From the NCBI RefSeq assembly GCF_019649055.1, contig NW_026570320.1, positions 310,001-374,000 on the forward strand: DNA of 64,000 bases. Direction: 5' to 3'. This stretch comes from Paramacrobiotus metropolitanus (lineage: Eukaryota > Tardigrada > Eutardigrada > Parachela > Macrobiotidae). The notes beneath the pieces were generated by a model. It did no database searches and was not told the DNA's origin. It worked only from the letters and a program-made list of their open reading frames with translations. Positions 26,783 to 38,344 of the stretch are shown here, in pieces; the first letter of the stretch is position 1; each line of letters opens with the position of its first letter. The translations under genes and the position numbers were made by a program.

Positions 26783-27344
26783 GCGCATATTTATAACGTA
26801 CACTTTATTCTAAATACTACCGCCTACGAGCAGGCTGTAAATGTCAGTTGGGCGCAGTTGGGCGCATATTTATAACATGCACCTGACTCTAAATCCCACC
26901 TCCTACGAGCTGGCAGTAAGTGCTGGTTGGGCGCAGTTGGGCGCATACTTATAACACACACCTGACTCTAACTGCACCCTCCTACGAGCTGGCAGTAAGT
27001 GTTGGTTGGGCGCAGTTGGGCGCATACTTATAACACACACCTGACTCTTAACTGCACCCTCCTACGAGCTGGCAGTAAGTGTTGGTTGGGCGCAGTTGGG
27101 CGCATACTTATAACACACACCTGACTCTAACTGCTACCTCCTACGAGCTGGCAGTAAGTGTTGGTTGGGCGCAGTTGGGCGCATACTTATAACACACACC
27201 TGACTCTAACTGCGCCCTCCTACGAGCTGGCAGTACCTGTTGGTTGGGCGCAGTTGGGCGCATACTTATAACACACACCTGACTCTAACTGCGCCTTCCT
27301 ACGAGCTGGCAGTAACTGTTGGTTGGGCGCAGTTGGGCGCATAT
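26783..27344. repeat. 79-bp satellite array, about 7 units (E1)
   Basis: Units read GCATACTTATAACACACACC, then CTGACTCTAACTGC, CTCCTACGAGCTGGCAGTAA and GGTTGGGCGCAGTTGGGC. Unit length is 79 bases. The outer left unit is the most diverged, and inner units are almost identical, suggesting recent homogenisation. Confidence 0.95.
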
Positions 27345-27957
27345 TTTAAAATTTACACATCTTAATTTTTAATTTTACTTTCGCTTATTGTTACCACACA
27401 TCAGCTGACTTTCAGATTTTGTAATCTGTATGATTCCCGATCAAGATAGCATAATACAACTGTTCTTTTCGTTAAGACCGTTTTGTTCTAATGCATATTT
27501 TGTACTCGTACCATGATAATTATCAAAGGTTCTCAGCTACAAGTAAGTTGTTACTTGAACTCAGTAGGTCGCATATTTATAAAATATTATGATCTACTCA
27601 AACTTGAAAACAAAGAAATTGCCTTATTTTTTTCGTCCTTTATTTATTGGTATTTTTAAAAGTTAATTACTGTACTACAAAACCAATACAAAATAACAAA
27701 ATAAAAGTGTAGTTCAGTATAAGAAAAATACTAAGATACAAACTTTACAAGTATTAAACGAGTAATACAACATAATTACATCACATAGATAATAATACCG
27801 CACCACCACTATCAGATAATAATACCACAGATAACTTTAATGCACTTAGATAAAATGGTACAATGGCGCTAATAAATTGATGAATCACTCAAATAACAAC
27901 AAAAATGAAAACGATTGGTCCATCTCAAAGTAAAACCAACGGTTCATGCTATTCCAT
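27345..27957. other. E-family body right of the satellite
   Basis: AT-rich sequence shared at high identity with E2 (about 37740-38345). No coding signal until the mini-gene exons. Confidence 0.6.
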
Positions 27958-28149
27958 TCATTTATTTCGTTTCTTCGGAGTTCCTGTATAAACAAATAAA
28001 TGGTAAATAAATAAATTTAGAAAAAATAAATTTAAAATAAATAATTATATTTAATTTCTTACCAGCAGATCGTTTGCTGGATTCAGGCTGCAATACGGTT
28101 GTATTGTCGTCGGTGACAACAATATCCATAGCACTTCCTGGAATTTCAT
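27958..28149 (-). pseudogene. Last two exons of an E-family mini-gene
   Basis: Exon 28063-28149 follows an AG acceptor, encodes DEIPGSAMDIVVTDDNTTVL and on to SSKRSA, and ends at GTAAGAA. The next exon, 27958-27983, completes a Gly codon and reads TPKKRNK then stop, a basic possible nuclear-localisation tail. E2 has the same exons. The upstream exons seen in E2 (38612-38922) are missing from E1. I do not recognise the protein; it could be a captured host gene or the element's own. Confidence 0.45.
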
Positions 28150-29451
28150 CTATCAAAATAAAATTTATTATTAAATACCATAAAATCATGTTCTGCAAAT
28201 TTTCCGAATTTACTCTACAATAGAACATTTGTAAACCACTAAATGGAACATTGCTCCCACCTTTCTCTCATAACTCCAACTTCACTTGCCAATCTCAAAA
28301 CGAATCAAAATACCCTAAAATACTGAATGATGCGGAACGCTACACCCACCTGTTTCTTCAAAATATTTAGCAGCTTTAGTAAAATAAAAATCCCTAAATA
28401 CAACAGTGAACAGACTTCACATCATAAGGATCGTTACACCCACCTGTTTCTTCAAAATATCTTTTTCCCACACACATAATCATTCATCCATAACTATATT
28501 TACTCCATAATATACCCAGATTCAAACCATAAAACCAGTCAACTTTACAGTACATTATACGCACCATATACTATACAATAAACCATACGGAACACTACAT
28601 CCACCTGTTTCTTCAATTCGATTTTATCAACTACAATATCTACACAACATAAACTCCATAATGCCAAATAAATTTCCTTTAATGCCACTTGTTCTTTCTA
28701 TATTTTTACCACAATATTCTTTTCCATATTTTCCGTAATATATTTTCTATTTTCCTTCATATATTCCATATTTTCCTTTTCTTACATAATATCTTTCATC
28801 ATTTATTAACCTCATAAATATTATTTCTACCACCCTATTAATAAACTCACTATACCTTAAAATGATTTTCATTTTAACTTCCGCCTATCCAAATCACTCA
28901 TTTCCAACTTTTTTTGACAGTCTAAAACTAAATGATGATATAACATTTAAATAAATCCTTCGTAGAATCAAATCAATTCCCTTTCTTAAATCGTACCGAA
29001 AGTCCTCTAAGTTCAACGCCAATCCAAAAATGTATCTGTGTTCGTTACGAAAGGTTGTTACCAAAGGTCATTACGAAAATGTTCCTGGCTCGTTATATTC
29101 TTAGGTTAAGTTATTGATAATGTTAAATACTGAAAGTGTTACTGGTAGCACGTTAAAAATTATTTATCTTTCACACAAGCGAAAAGCTGCTACGCTCCGG
29201 TCTGCCAATGCACACCTAGTTTTCCTACTTTATAAACGTACTCTGAACAGCATCTACACAATAAACATTCGAATATACAGATAACTGTATAAAATTGCAA
29301 GAAAAAATTAACTAACCTCCTTAAAACTAACCTTCTTAACACTAACCTTTTTAAAACTCTCCTTTTAAACCACACTGCCATAAAGTCAAAAGCTAACCAA
29401 TACTCTATTTATTCCTTAATATCTCTTAATCTATTTAACTTAAGAAACCAA
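28150..29451. other. E-family AT-rich body with short repeats (E1)
   Basis: Shared with E2 (about 39345-41045). CACCCACCTGTTTCTTCAA recurs three times (near 28347, 28440 and, as a variant, 28601). No gene is recognised. Confidence 0.55.
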
Positions 29452-30592
29452 ATACATTAATGCGTAATGCAGAAATGCGTAATACAATTTTAATTTACAT
29501 ACATATTTTTCTTTTTTTTCCTCTAGACAGTCTTTGTCTAGAGTCCTTTTGAATTTCCTGTGTTGTCATTTTGTTTTTGCGGATATTTTTGTGTGGTAAA
29601 CTGAGCCCTGCCATTCTGGTTAACGCCAGATTGGCAGGGACAAGTCCTGAGCGCTTTCACGGTCGGGTTCTGCCAGCATCCGCCACTGGAGGCTCTCTAG
29701 CACCCGTGTAAACATCTCACTTCGCCATACTCATCTGGTGGATCTGATTCGCTTTGTTCATCCGTCTCTCATATCATGGAGTTGAATCGGTTCCTGAATT
29801 CATCCCGCGGAGAAGACTTCGTCGGCCCTGTTGGCGGGAAGCTCGGTGTTTCTGAACGTTGTGCTCGATGTGATCTGGGGCGAGTATTAACCCAAGGCGC
29901 TTCGGCGCATTTTCGCCATTCAACCAGTGACCTAGTTGGTGCAGCGTTCGGGAATTCTGCTGTTTTTGCTTTTGGGAACGGTGAGGTTGGAAACCGTGGA
30001 TGTGCGCTCGGGAGCCGCGCTGACTCCGAGACTTGCCGTCGCTTGCATACGTCATTTTCACATTCCGGATTCATGCGGCCTGAGGGTGGGGAGCCTGGAG
30101 TTTCTGAATGTTGTGCTCGATGTGATCTGGGGCGAGTATTAACCCAAAGCGCTTCGGCGCGTTTTCGCCGTTCAACCAGTGACCTAGTTGGTGCAGCGTT
30201 CGGGGGCTCTGTGTTTTCTGTTTTCGGGGACGCATGGATGTTCATTCTGGAAGCTGTCGTTTCGCTCACATTGGACCGTGGAGTGGATCTCCCGAACCCT
30301 CTGGATGGGTGGATGGGACATGGAGGTGTGAATTCGGAGTCTCTGTGTGTCATGCCCGATGGGACCTGGGGCGAGTATTACCCCAAAGCGCTTCGGCGCG
30401 TTTTCGCCATTCAACCAGTGATCTAGTTGGTGTGGCGTGTGGAGATTCTGAGTTTTATGCTGATATTGTTTTGTCTGACTGTCTTTAATGTTCGGTAGAT
30501 TTACGAATGTTACACGTTGTCTTTGTCCTGCTATCATCGCACTTCACTGTACTTGTACTGTTGCTGAATTAAAGGATTGACATTTTAATACA
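29452..30592. mobile_element. 1.1-kb insertion within E1
   Basis: E2 lacks this segment at the matching point (about 41050). The flanks carry a possible 8-bp target duplication, ATACATTA, at both edges. It contains the triple 250-bp repeat below. I find no terminal inverted repeats and cannot class it. Confidence 0.55.
29776..30426 (+). repeat. Three tandem units of about 250 bp, open on both strands
   Basis: The block CGATGTGATCTGGGGCGAGT, then the phrase CGCTTCGGCGC, then TTTTCGCCATTCAACCAGTG recurs near 29868, 30118 and, more diverged, 30359. On the plus strand this gives a 216-codon frame with a repeated CARCDLGRVLTQ...SASARFRHSTSDLVG module. The minus strand is also open over 194 codons (LVERRKRAEALWVNTRPRSH). 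Double openness with high GC can be a repeat artefact. I recognise no known domain. Confidence 0.6.
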
Positions 30593-31104
30593 TTAAAAAA
30601 TTAACAATAATTTAAAAAATTTCACTATAAACAAATATTCCTTACTTGTTACAAATCTGCCAAAATCCCTTCAAACACCTGTTCCCAGGCACTCCAAATC
30701 ACTCTCCACCTTACTACAACAACCTTTACTATCAAATAAGAGCTTACAACACAATCCACACAACAAACTTCTCACAACTTCCCTTAACCAACTAAATTTC
30801 CACCGCACTCCGATTTCCTTTTATATACCCACAGCACACTATGCTTCACAAAACCACCAATCACCAGCAAATACCTACCTCCCCCATCCGATAACTTCAA
30901 ATCCAAAATCATTTCGTCAGAGAACTTGAAAAGCGGCCTCATTTATATCGAAACACCCAACCCGAAAATCGTCCTTGACAGGACACATATGGCTAAACTA
31001 CTGCTTCTAAAAAAAGACTACCCTTACAAATTCTACACAACAAAGCCATATGGTCTCGGGTGCTAAACACCCTCTGTCGCAGTGGCAACCCCACCGCCTG
31101 CCGG
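30593..31104. other. Right end of E1
   Basis: Matches the right end of E2 (41065-41576) closely. It ends in a small hairpin and CGCCTGCCGG. Frames here are shared with E2 but show no domain. Confidence 0.6.
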
Positions 31105-31219
31105 AAAAGCTAAGCTGTCTGGCATTTGCAGATGTCCTTATTTGACTGCACAGGAAGTCAGGAATGTAAACAAACTACGTTTGCGTAGTCATAGTGCCTG
31201 GCACCGCGTAGTAATTTCA
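31105..31219. repeat. Segmental duplication copy A, third part
   Basis: Matches copy B at about 61600-61703 and ends in GTAATTTCA, the left copy of the 9-bp target duplication of the 10.4-kb block. Confidence 0.85.
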
Positions 31220-31950
31220 GCGTAGTTACATCAGCGAGCTTATATTATTACTGTGACCGTGGCGGGCTGTAAACACAGCTGAAGAAATGGTTAGAAAACT
31301 AGCTACGGCTAGCGATAAAATTTGACGTATAATGGACGTTGCGGGCGTACGCCTTTTGCGTAAACAAAACTTGGGGGCCGGTATTGCCAAATGACGTCAC
31401 GAAAGAGAAAATTTATTTCTGGGCTAATTTGCTTTGCTGTAAACTTGGCAGCATTACCAGCACCTTTACTCATTCAAAACTTTAAAAAAGGACGCGTATT
31501 TGAAAATAAGATTTCGCAAACTCTCGAAAAATTTAACAGGAAAAGCCTACCGTAAAGTAATGTCAACAACCGGTTAACGCAGAAGCTTATGGGCGGCGAA
31601 AGGGGTCACCGCAAGTTGCGGCAGTTATAAAAAAATTATCATTTTTTTATGTCAGACTTTTATTTTTCAGTTTTGGAGTTTACGTTTGATTTCACGTTAC
31701 TTGCTTTTTTATTCACTTTCCAGCTTTGTTTGATTATCGTGTTTTTTAAACAAAACTTTTTCAAGTAACTGCCGCAACTGTCGCTGACCCGGTTCACCGC
31801 CCATTGTAGCTGCCACCTCGTGCTCTTTGCTTGGTGTTTGCTGGCTTTTGGATTATCCAATCAAACTTGTAGTTTGATGGATGAAGATCCCAAGACCTTT
31901 AATAAGTATCACACGCTAGTACACACTTAGTACTAAAACAAAAAGAATAT
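31220..31950. other. Left flank of the reverse-transcriptase gene
   Basis: Mixed sequence of 730 bases. In element sense it is downstream of the RT stop codon and may be its 3' UTR. No gene is recognised. Confidence 0.4.
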
Positions 31951-34745
31951 TCATAGCAAAAACACTTCCTCAATGCTATCCTGGTCGGGAATTGTACCCA
32001 TCACACATATAGCGTTTCCTCTCTGTATTTGAATAGATAGCCGCTGCCTAAAAAACTCTTTCGCTCGTTTCTGGCCTGTTGCAGCAGCTATCCCGTTTCC
32101 AACCTTATCCACTAACGTCTTAGTTCCACATCCCCATGGCCCGTAAATTTCGAACGCTGCTGCCTTGAGGTTGTACCGAGGTTGCAGCCAGGCGTGTTTT
32201 GTCAGCTTCGCCCTTTCCGCTTGTTCAGCTGCTGCTCCGACGTTTACAGAGGTACGGTCGATATACGAGGCGGCGAGTGTGTCGACGCATGTTACATCCA
32301 CGGCCAGCGGTTTTCCACGCTCCCATGGTACCAGAGTAATCACATCCGGCCTTTTCTTATCCTTCAAAGACAGACCCTTTGGCTCCATTCTTGCAGGAAA
32401 ACCTGCCGTTTTCAGTCCACGGGCGATCTCCGCGCTTATGCCGTCGTGTCGTGGCAGTCTGCCTGCTGACCGTTTACATCGGAGCCCGTGCCGCCCCAGT
32501 TCATTCACCAAGCCGCCACATACGCACAGGTGAGGAGTAACAATTGGAGCACCCAGTCGCAGCGCAACGCTTATGCGAAACGCATTGTTCTCCAGAAGAT
32601 TACCGAAACAAGCTGCCGGTAATGCATGAATCCACACACCTGATTCCGGTACTGATACTGCTTTCAAGTGGGCGACTTCCTCCTGTGTGGTCCTTATGGC
32701 TGCCAGTCGGAAAAAGGCATGTAGCGTCGCAGGTGTGTCCCATGCTTTTTGGACGTGGCGGAACGGGAGGGGCGGAAGTTCATCTGTATCAGTCGTCAGT
32801 TTCCAGGCATGCGGGGCGGCGGACACATCCGTAGCCGTTAGCTTCGGGCAAAGCTCGGAAATCAGCGGGTGCAACGAGGAAGCCGATGCCATATAGGCAG
32901 AGGGAGCTAGCTTCTCCGTGCGTCTGATCCCCAACCCACCGAAGCGAACGGGAAGTGAGGCTTGAAGCCACGTCGGGTGGTCCATACGTACATTAGTGAG
33001 GGATTCCACAGCGTCGCGGAACACCTGGTTGAGTCTGTAAAGTTCATGAGGGAACACCCATGCTAAAGAAGTACGAAGGATGTGGACGATCTTCGGCACT
33101 GCTAAACAGTTCTTCAAGAGGAACAGCGCTTGATGTTTAGGGAGCAGCCGAAGGCGATCACACATTACTTCCATTTGGCTTATCTTCTCATTGACCATTG
33201 GTACAACAGCGGCGGGCAACACGGGGGACCCGAGAAGGTTGAGTTTTTCTGCCGATGTGATAGTTATACCAGGGAATAAACGGGAAAATTCGTCCGCGGC
33301 AGACATTCGTTGAGCGTCTGTGCCCCCGCAGAGGAACAATTCACACTTAGCAATATTGATAGTAAGGCCGATTTTCTGTGCTTCCATGATCAGCTGCTGA
33401 AAATTGAGGATGAGACTCGCCGGACGGCCTCCAAGAGTTCCGTCGTCCATGAACCAGGCGTTCAGATCAGTGTTCAGCTTATCAATGACGATCTGCAGTA
33501 CCAAACAAAACAGGGCTGGGCCAAGTGGATCTCCTTGCTGCACACCGGACTGGGAAGTGATGACAGTGTCGTCCAAGAACAGCGATGAATAAGAGCCGTA
33601 GCACATTCTGATGAACGGATAATATTCTGGGATGACGTCAGCTACAATTTTCAGCACTTCCTCCCGCGATATGCAGTTAAAAGCGTTTGTGAAATCAATT
33701 TTGAGTAGTGCTTTGACGTTACCGCTGTACTGGAGGAGAAAATCTCTGGTTGCGTGGATGATGCCTTCAACTCCTTTCTTAATTCCGCAACCAAGCTGAT
33801 GCGGCTGTAGAAATTCTGATGTGACTGATCGTATGCGGATATTATAACGTAGACTAAACGCTACGTACTGGATTGCCTTTCCGGCGGCCCAGTCGCCTAA
33901 CTTGATCTAACTGTAATCAAGTTATGATGGTGTAGGAATAACGGGAATACAGGAACGCAAGAACAACAGGTTTTGGCAGAAGTTTAATGTCGATCGATCG
34001 GTCGTTCGTTCGTAAGAAGTCGTAAGAATTCATCTTCGTATACAGTAACAGACTGCCATTTTATAGGCGAAGAAACAATGAGTGTTTAGGAAGGCTAAAT
34101 GAAATGGGATGGGTTTTTTTTGATTTAAGATTACACTCACAAAGTTTACACTTTACACTCACACAGTTTACTCATACAACACTTGTACATTATTAGTCAC
34201 ATACGCTATAATATCCACTGCTTTTGCGGCTATACGGCGGTAAATGTTTCCGACTGCGGTTGGACGCAGGCCTCCGTCCTTCTTGCGCAGTGCAATTAGT
34301 CGAGCGCCGCAGAGAAGAGGAACGATGTCTGCAGGTATATTACCAGTCAGTATGAGATTCAGGAGATCCGTGAGGCTGTCGCACAGATCGGACGATGCGT
34401 CATCCAGTCTTCCGCCAATTAGGTCCAGCAGGTGCTGAGGACGTAAGAAATCTAGTCCTCCAGCGCTGCCGCGCGGCATGGCTTCCAAAACAGACAACAC
34501 TTCTGCGGGAGTGAGAGGGACAAACGTCGGGTTCGAGGTAACTTCCGGGGGCGTGGGTAAGGGGGCTTCGGGGTGTTTACGCTGCATGCACTCGATCACT
34601 TCCGGAGTAGTATCGGCGACCGAGTCCGACGAAAGAAGGGTGCGTACTGCTCCGCTGACATTGAAGTCATCGATTTGTATACCCACGCGGCGGGGAATCT
34701 CTTCTTCGGAGGTAGCGTGCCGAGGCTTACCAGGGCCTGTGCTTA
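31951..34745 (-). pseudogene. Non-LTR reverse transcriptase with restriction-like endonuclease, broken
   Basis: Two minus-strand frames. The upstream one (about 34745-34180) has MPRGSAGGLDFLRPQHL and LIALRKKDGGLRPTAVGNIY, the start of a reverse transcriptase. The downstream one (about 33905-31951) has the core: LKIDFTNAFN (motif A), SGVQQGDPLGPALF (motif B) and WFMDDGTL (a variant of the catalytic FADD box). The C-terminus has CVCGGLVNELGRHGLRCK, then RPDVITLVPW and LAVDVTC, a Cys/His knuckle with a PD-(D/E)xK nuclease as in R2-type, endonuclease-carrying LINE-like elements. The gene lacks its 5' part and is interrupted at about 33905-34215. I cannot assign the clade. Confidence 0.8.
33905..34215. 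other. Insertion or intron within the reverse transcriptase
   Basis: About 300 bases separate IYRRIAAKA from the continuing core frame. Imperfectly repeated GCCGCAAAAGCA and GCCGCCGGAAAGGCA at the two edges could be an old target duplication. Alternatively GTGGAT and GTTAG could mark an intron. The stretch contains GATCGATCGGTCGTTCGTTC and a T-rich run. Confidence 0.45.
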
Positions 34746-36400
34746 TTTACTTTACTTACATTGTAGTTACTTATTTACCCGCCCGTTGCTTTGCACGCAT
34801 TGCGTATGTGCATTGCGTATGAATGCAAACAGTAAGAGTAATCAATTCTATGAGAATTATCTCACTGATGTTTTGCCTGAAGTGGGGCACAACGCTCCGT
34901 TGCGCGCCCGTGAAAGATAACGCGAGTTAGTCACCACTACATTCTCAAGCCGAAAGCTAACGGCTGCGCTCATTGGTCCGCTACGTGATCCACAGATGAA
35001 TTACAAAACGCAGCTTCGAAGCTGCGTTTTCTATTTCACATACACATTCACCTCCGTTGTGGTGCTGCCGGTGCATAGCCAACCGACCTTTACACAGTGG
35101 TCACCGGAACCCGTAACCTATAGTAAATATTAAAGCATTCTAATTGCTAGTTTGCTAATAAATGTGGTCAGGGATTAATCCGCATTAATAATTTAGCCTC
35201 ACTTATTGTTAGATTGAAAAGTTGTTACTAGTTGTTGTTATTAGACTATTAATGATTGTTAATTTAGTAATTACGATTAGTAATTAAAGTAATTATTATT
35301 AGTGATTGCAATTATCAATGCACACTTGTAATATCGTGTAAGTTGCGTTACTGTAACTAAGTCTAATTACATTAATTAATAACGCGTATTAATTACCTAA
35401 GTTACATTGAGTAAATGGATACATTCTTTTCTTCAGTTAAGTTGTAAATTATTGCATTAATTAATGACACCTCAAGCATGTGGATTAAAACGCGCCTGCG
35501 GCCCTGCTGTACAATTCGTTTGTGTGTACGCAGCACGATTCATTTAACAGTCACTGCTTGCGTTTTCTGTGGTGATCCACTGCTTATTACTGGTCCAACG
35601 CATTTGTATTTTTTGCTGTGTGTCATCCATCGGTGACGCATTCTGCTTTCACATTTGATTTCGCGATATCTTTCTTAAGAGACAGGATTGATCGGGCCTA
35701 GTGTCACAGGGTAGCAGCGTATCCGCCGTTTTGCGTTCTCGTAAACCAGAAATTTAAGAAACACATAACTTTTTGTTTTGTGAAGGTTTACCACTTCTGT
35801 AACGTACAGATAATTAAGAAATTATTTTTCTGCAAGCTAGGACTAAAGGTACACGGAGAACTTCTGTTTTCGAAAAGCAGTGAGTGCAGAAAGGCAACGA
35901 CTGTTGTAGCACTGAAGATGGCTACAGGTTTGTTGATAACTTTAGCCCAGTTTCGGTTTTCCGGACAATTCCGAAGCATTGGCCACGGTTTAACGGTTCG
36001 TACTAATACATACACGCTGGTTACATCAGAGCCTTGGTAAGAGCAGGGCCCGTGCACTTGCCGCAAAGGCTCACTATGCTGTTTCACTGTGTAAACGAAA
36101 GTGTACAAGCCCATCCAACAATTCTTTGACCGCTGTAAGCGCAGCGCATATAAATCGCGCAAAGTAATGCAAATACGCATCGTAGTGTAGTGGCAGATAT
36201 ATTTATAAATATTCAACCAATAATAATATATTAGATCACAATCAATAGACCATTATTAGACCAACGTGGAATCAATCATCTTTAGCCCGGGCATGTTGCA
36301 ATCAGTAATTTGAAAGTAATATGGATATTAAGTACCACCGCGATATTGTATTGCAAAGCAAAGATAATACTGTTACAAAAGCATAAAATTAATATAAATT
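34746..36400. other. AT-rich spacer with palindromes
   Basis: No gene is recognised. The stretch 35140-35470 is a monotonous TAATTA-rich run. A perfect palindrome lies at 35005-35030 and one arm of a 35-bp inverted repeat at 36105-36139. Confidence 0.5.
35005..35030. repeat. Perfect 26-bp palindrome
   Basis: AAAACGCAGCTTC joined to its own reverse complement with no spacer. It could be a cruciform site or an RNA-level terminator hairpin; context does not decide. Confidence 0.8.
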
Positions 36401-36600
36401 ATGATGGCAATAAATAATGCTAAACATATTACATTGTATATCACAGATACAGTAACTGCAACACATGCAGATTTGTTGCTTATTTACGCTGAATACGCAG
36501 ACCCCTGTGGCGTGACGTGTCGAAGCACTTTAAATAGCTCAAGCCCACGTTTCTTTAAATTCCCGCTTACAGCGGTCAAAGAATTGTTGGATGGGCTTGT
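36105..36600. repeat. 35-bp perfect inverted repeat, 426 bases apart
   Basis: 36105-36139 is the exact reverse complement of 36566-36600. The right arm reads CTTACAGCGGTCAAAGAATT and on to GGCTTGT, inside the THAP-like frame. The pair may be ends of a foldback element or a partial inverted copy of that frame. Confidence 0.8.
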
Positions 36601-36625
36601 AGCAAGCCCGGGCATACATACATAA
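36401..36625 (+). pseudogene. Possible THAP-domain fragment
   Basis: A short frame with DPCGVTCRSTLNSSSPRFFK followed by FPLTAVKELLDGL. A C-x3-C pair then a F-x-x-FP motif resembles the start of a THAP zinc finger, as in P-element-type transposases and their host relatives. The later Cys-x2-His part is not seen. It is short, so chance cannot be excluded. Confidence 0.3.
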
Positions 36626-37140
36626 TAATAAAGACCACCCGAAACGCAGATGTGTGAAATGCAACACATAACACCGCAACAACTACCGCTGTCAATATAG
36701 ATAAACTGAAGTCACATTTTCCAATAACATATAACTTTTATTCCCATTTAAAATATTTATACGGTGCAGCCGAAGAATCCAGTGTTATTCTCAAAGGCAC
36801 ACTTTAACTTTCCGCTAGATAGCACTATAGCAGGCGAGTAATGTGCACGTGAAGAAATAATGAAGTCGCAAGCCGTTCTGCTACTGTCTTTGCAGAACTT
36901 CATTGGAAACGGTCTGCTTTGTTTCAACCAAACAGACTCAACAAAGCTCTTTTGTCATACACGCCTTTGTGTTCGAGAGGCACACATTATGTAGGCCCGG
37001 GCTTGCTACAGGTTTTTATGGCTTTCTTTGCCAGGAGCATAGTTGAAGGAGCAGAGGCAGTCCTGCCTCCACAGCGGTGACTTGAGCGTAAGCTCAATGT
37101 ACAGACTTTGGTAGAAGTCGGTAAGCCTTGGTTTAAATAA
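36626..37140. other. Spacer left of element E2
   Basis: No gene is recognised. GTAAGCCTTGGT just before E2 echoes AAGCCTTGGT just after it, a possible trace of its insertion. Confidence 0.4.
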
Positions 37141-37337
37141 CACCTAACGGGCGGCCACCTCGGGGGAGGCGGCCAAGTGGCAGGCGGTTTAAGAGTTAGA
37201 AGCGCCACCTGGTGTTTGTATAATTGATTGAATGTTGGTTAATGAAGAAGAATGGTTAATGAAGTTGGAAGTATGGTTGTGCGTAGGACTCCGATAGAGA
37301 CGCAGCTCAGTTAGTTTATAACATAAATAAACTAACT

Positions 37338-37738
37338 GAGCATATTTATAACATACACCTGACTCTAAATCCCACCTCCTACGAGCTGGCAGTAAGTGTT
37401 GGTTGGGCGCAGTTGGGCGCATACTTATAATACACACCTGACTCTAAATGCTACCTCCTACGAGCTGGCAGTAACTGTTGGTTGGGCGCAGTTGGGCGCA
37501 TATTTATAACACACACCTGACTCTAAATGCTACCTCCTACGAGCTGGCAGTAAGTGTTGGTTGGGCTCAGTTGGGCGCATACTTATAACACACACCTGAC
37601 TCTAACTGCTACCTCCTACGAGCTGGCAGTAACTGTTGGTTGGGCGCAGTTGGGCGCATATTTATAACACACACCTGACTCTAAATACTACCTCCTACGA
37701 GCTGGCAGTAAATGCTGGTTGGGCGCAGTTGGACGCAT
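37338..37738. repeat. 79-bp satellite array, about 5 units (E2)
   Basis: Same unit as in E1 (CTCCTACGAGCTGGCAGTAA with GGTTGGGCGCAGTTGGGC). Copy number differs, 5 against about 7, and the flanks on the right are the same, so the array is part of the element. Confidence 0.95.
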
Positions 37739-38344
37739 ATTTTAAAATTTACCCATCTTAATTTTTAATTTTATTTTCACTTATTGTTACCACACATCAG
37801 CTGACTTTCGGTTTGTGTAATCGGTATGATCCCGATCAGGATAGCATAATACAACTGTTCTTTTCGTTAAGACCGTTTTGTTCTAATGCATATTTTGTAC
37901 TCGTACCATGATAATTATTAAAGGTTCTCAGCTACCAGTAAGTTGTTACTTGGACTCAGTAGGTCGCATATTTATAAAATATTATGATCTACTCAAACTT
38001 GAAAACAAAGAAATTGCCTTATTTATTTCGTCCTTTAGTTATTGGTAACTTTAAAAGTTAATTACTACAAAACCAATACAAAATAACAAAATAATAGTTT
38101 ATTTCAGTATAAGAAAAATACTAAGATACAAACTTTACAAGTATTAAACGAGTAATTCAACATAACTACATCACATAGATAATAATACCGCACCACCACT
38201 GTCAGATAATAATACCACAGGTAACTATAATGCACTTAGAAAAAATGGTATAATGGCGGTAATAAATTCATGAATCGCTCAAATAACAACAATAAAAATG
38301 AAAACGATTGGTCCATCTCGAAGTAAAAGCAACGGTTCATGCTA

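Larger units (their letters stand above)
26010..31104. mobile_element. Element E1: Helitron/Helentron-like, satellite-bearing
   Basis: A 5.1-kb insertion; copy B has the empty site TAAGTAAGAAAGCTAAGC (near 61590-61607). The left end CACCTAACGGGCGGCCACC and right end ...CGCCTGCCGG are shared with E2. The left 47 bases fold back on themselves. Near the right end GCAGTGG and CCACCGC form a near-hairpin that is perfect in E2. There is little or no target duplication and no transposase. Short asymmetric ends, a 3' hairpin, an internal satellite and lack of a target duplication fit non-autonomous Helentrons. The absence of a CTRR end argues against classical Helitrons, so the class is tentative. 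Confidence 0.55.

Noticed and set aside
26783-27344. CRISPR-like regular repeats
   Set aside because: Units are contiguous 79-bp satellite copies without unique spacers, in a eukaryotic setting.
32165-32896. Plus-strand frames across the reverse transcriptase
   Set aside because: Shadows of the minus-strand gene.
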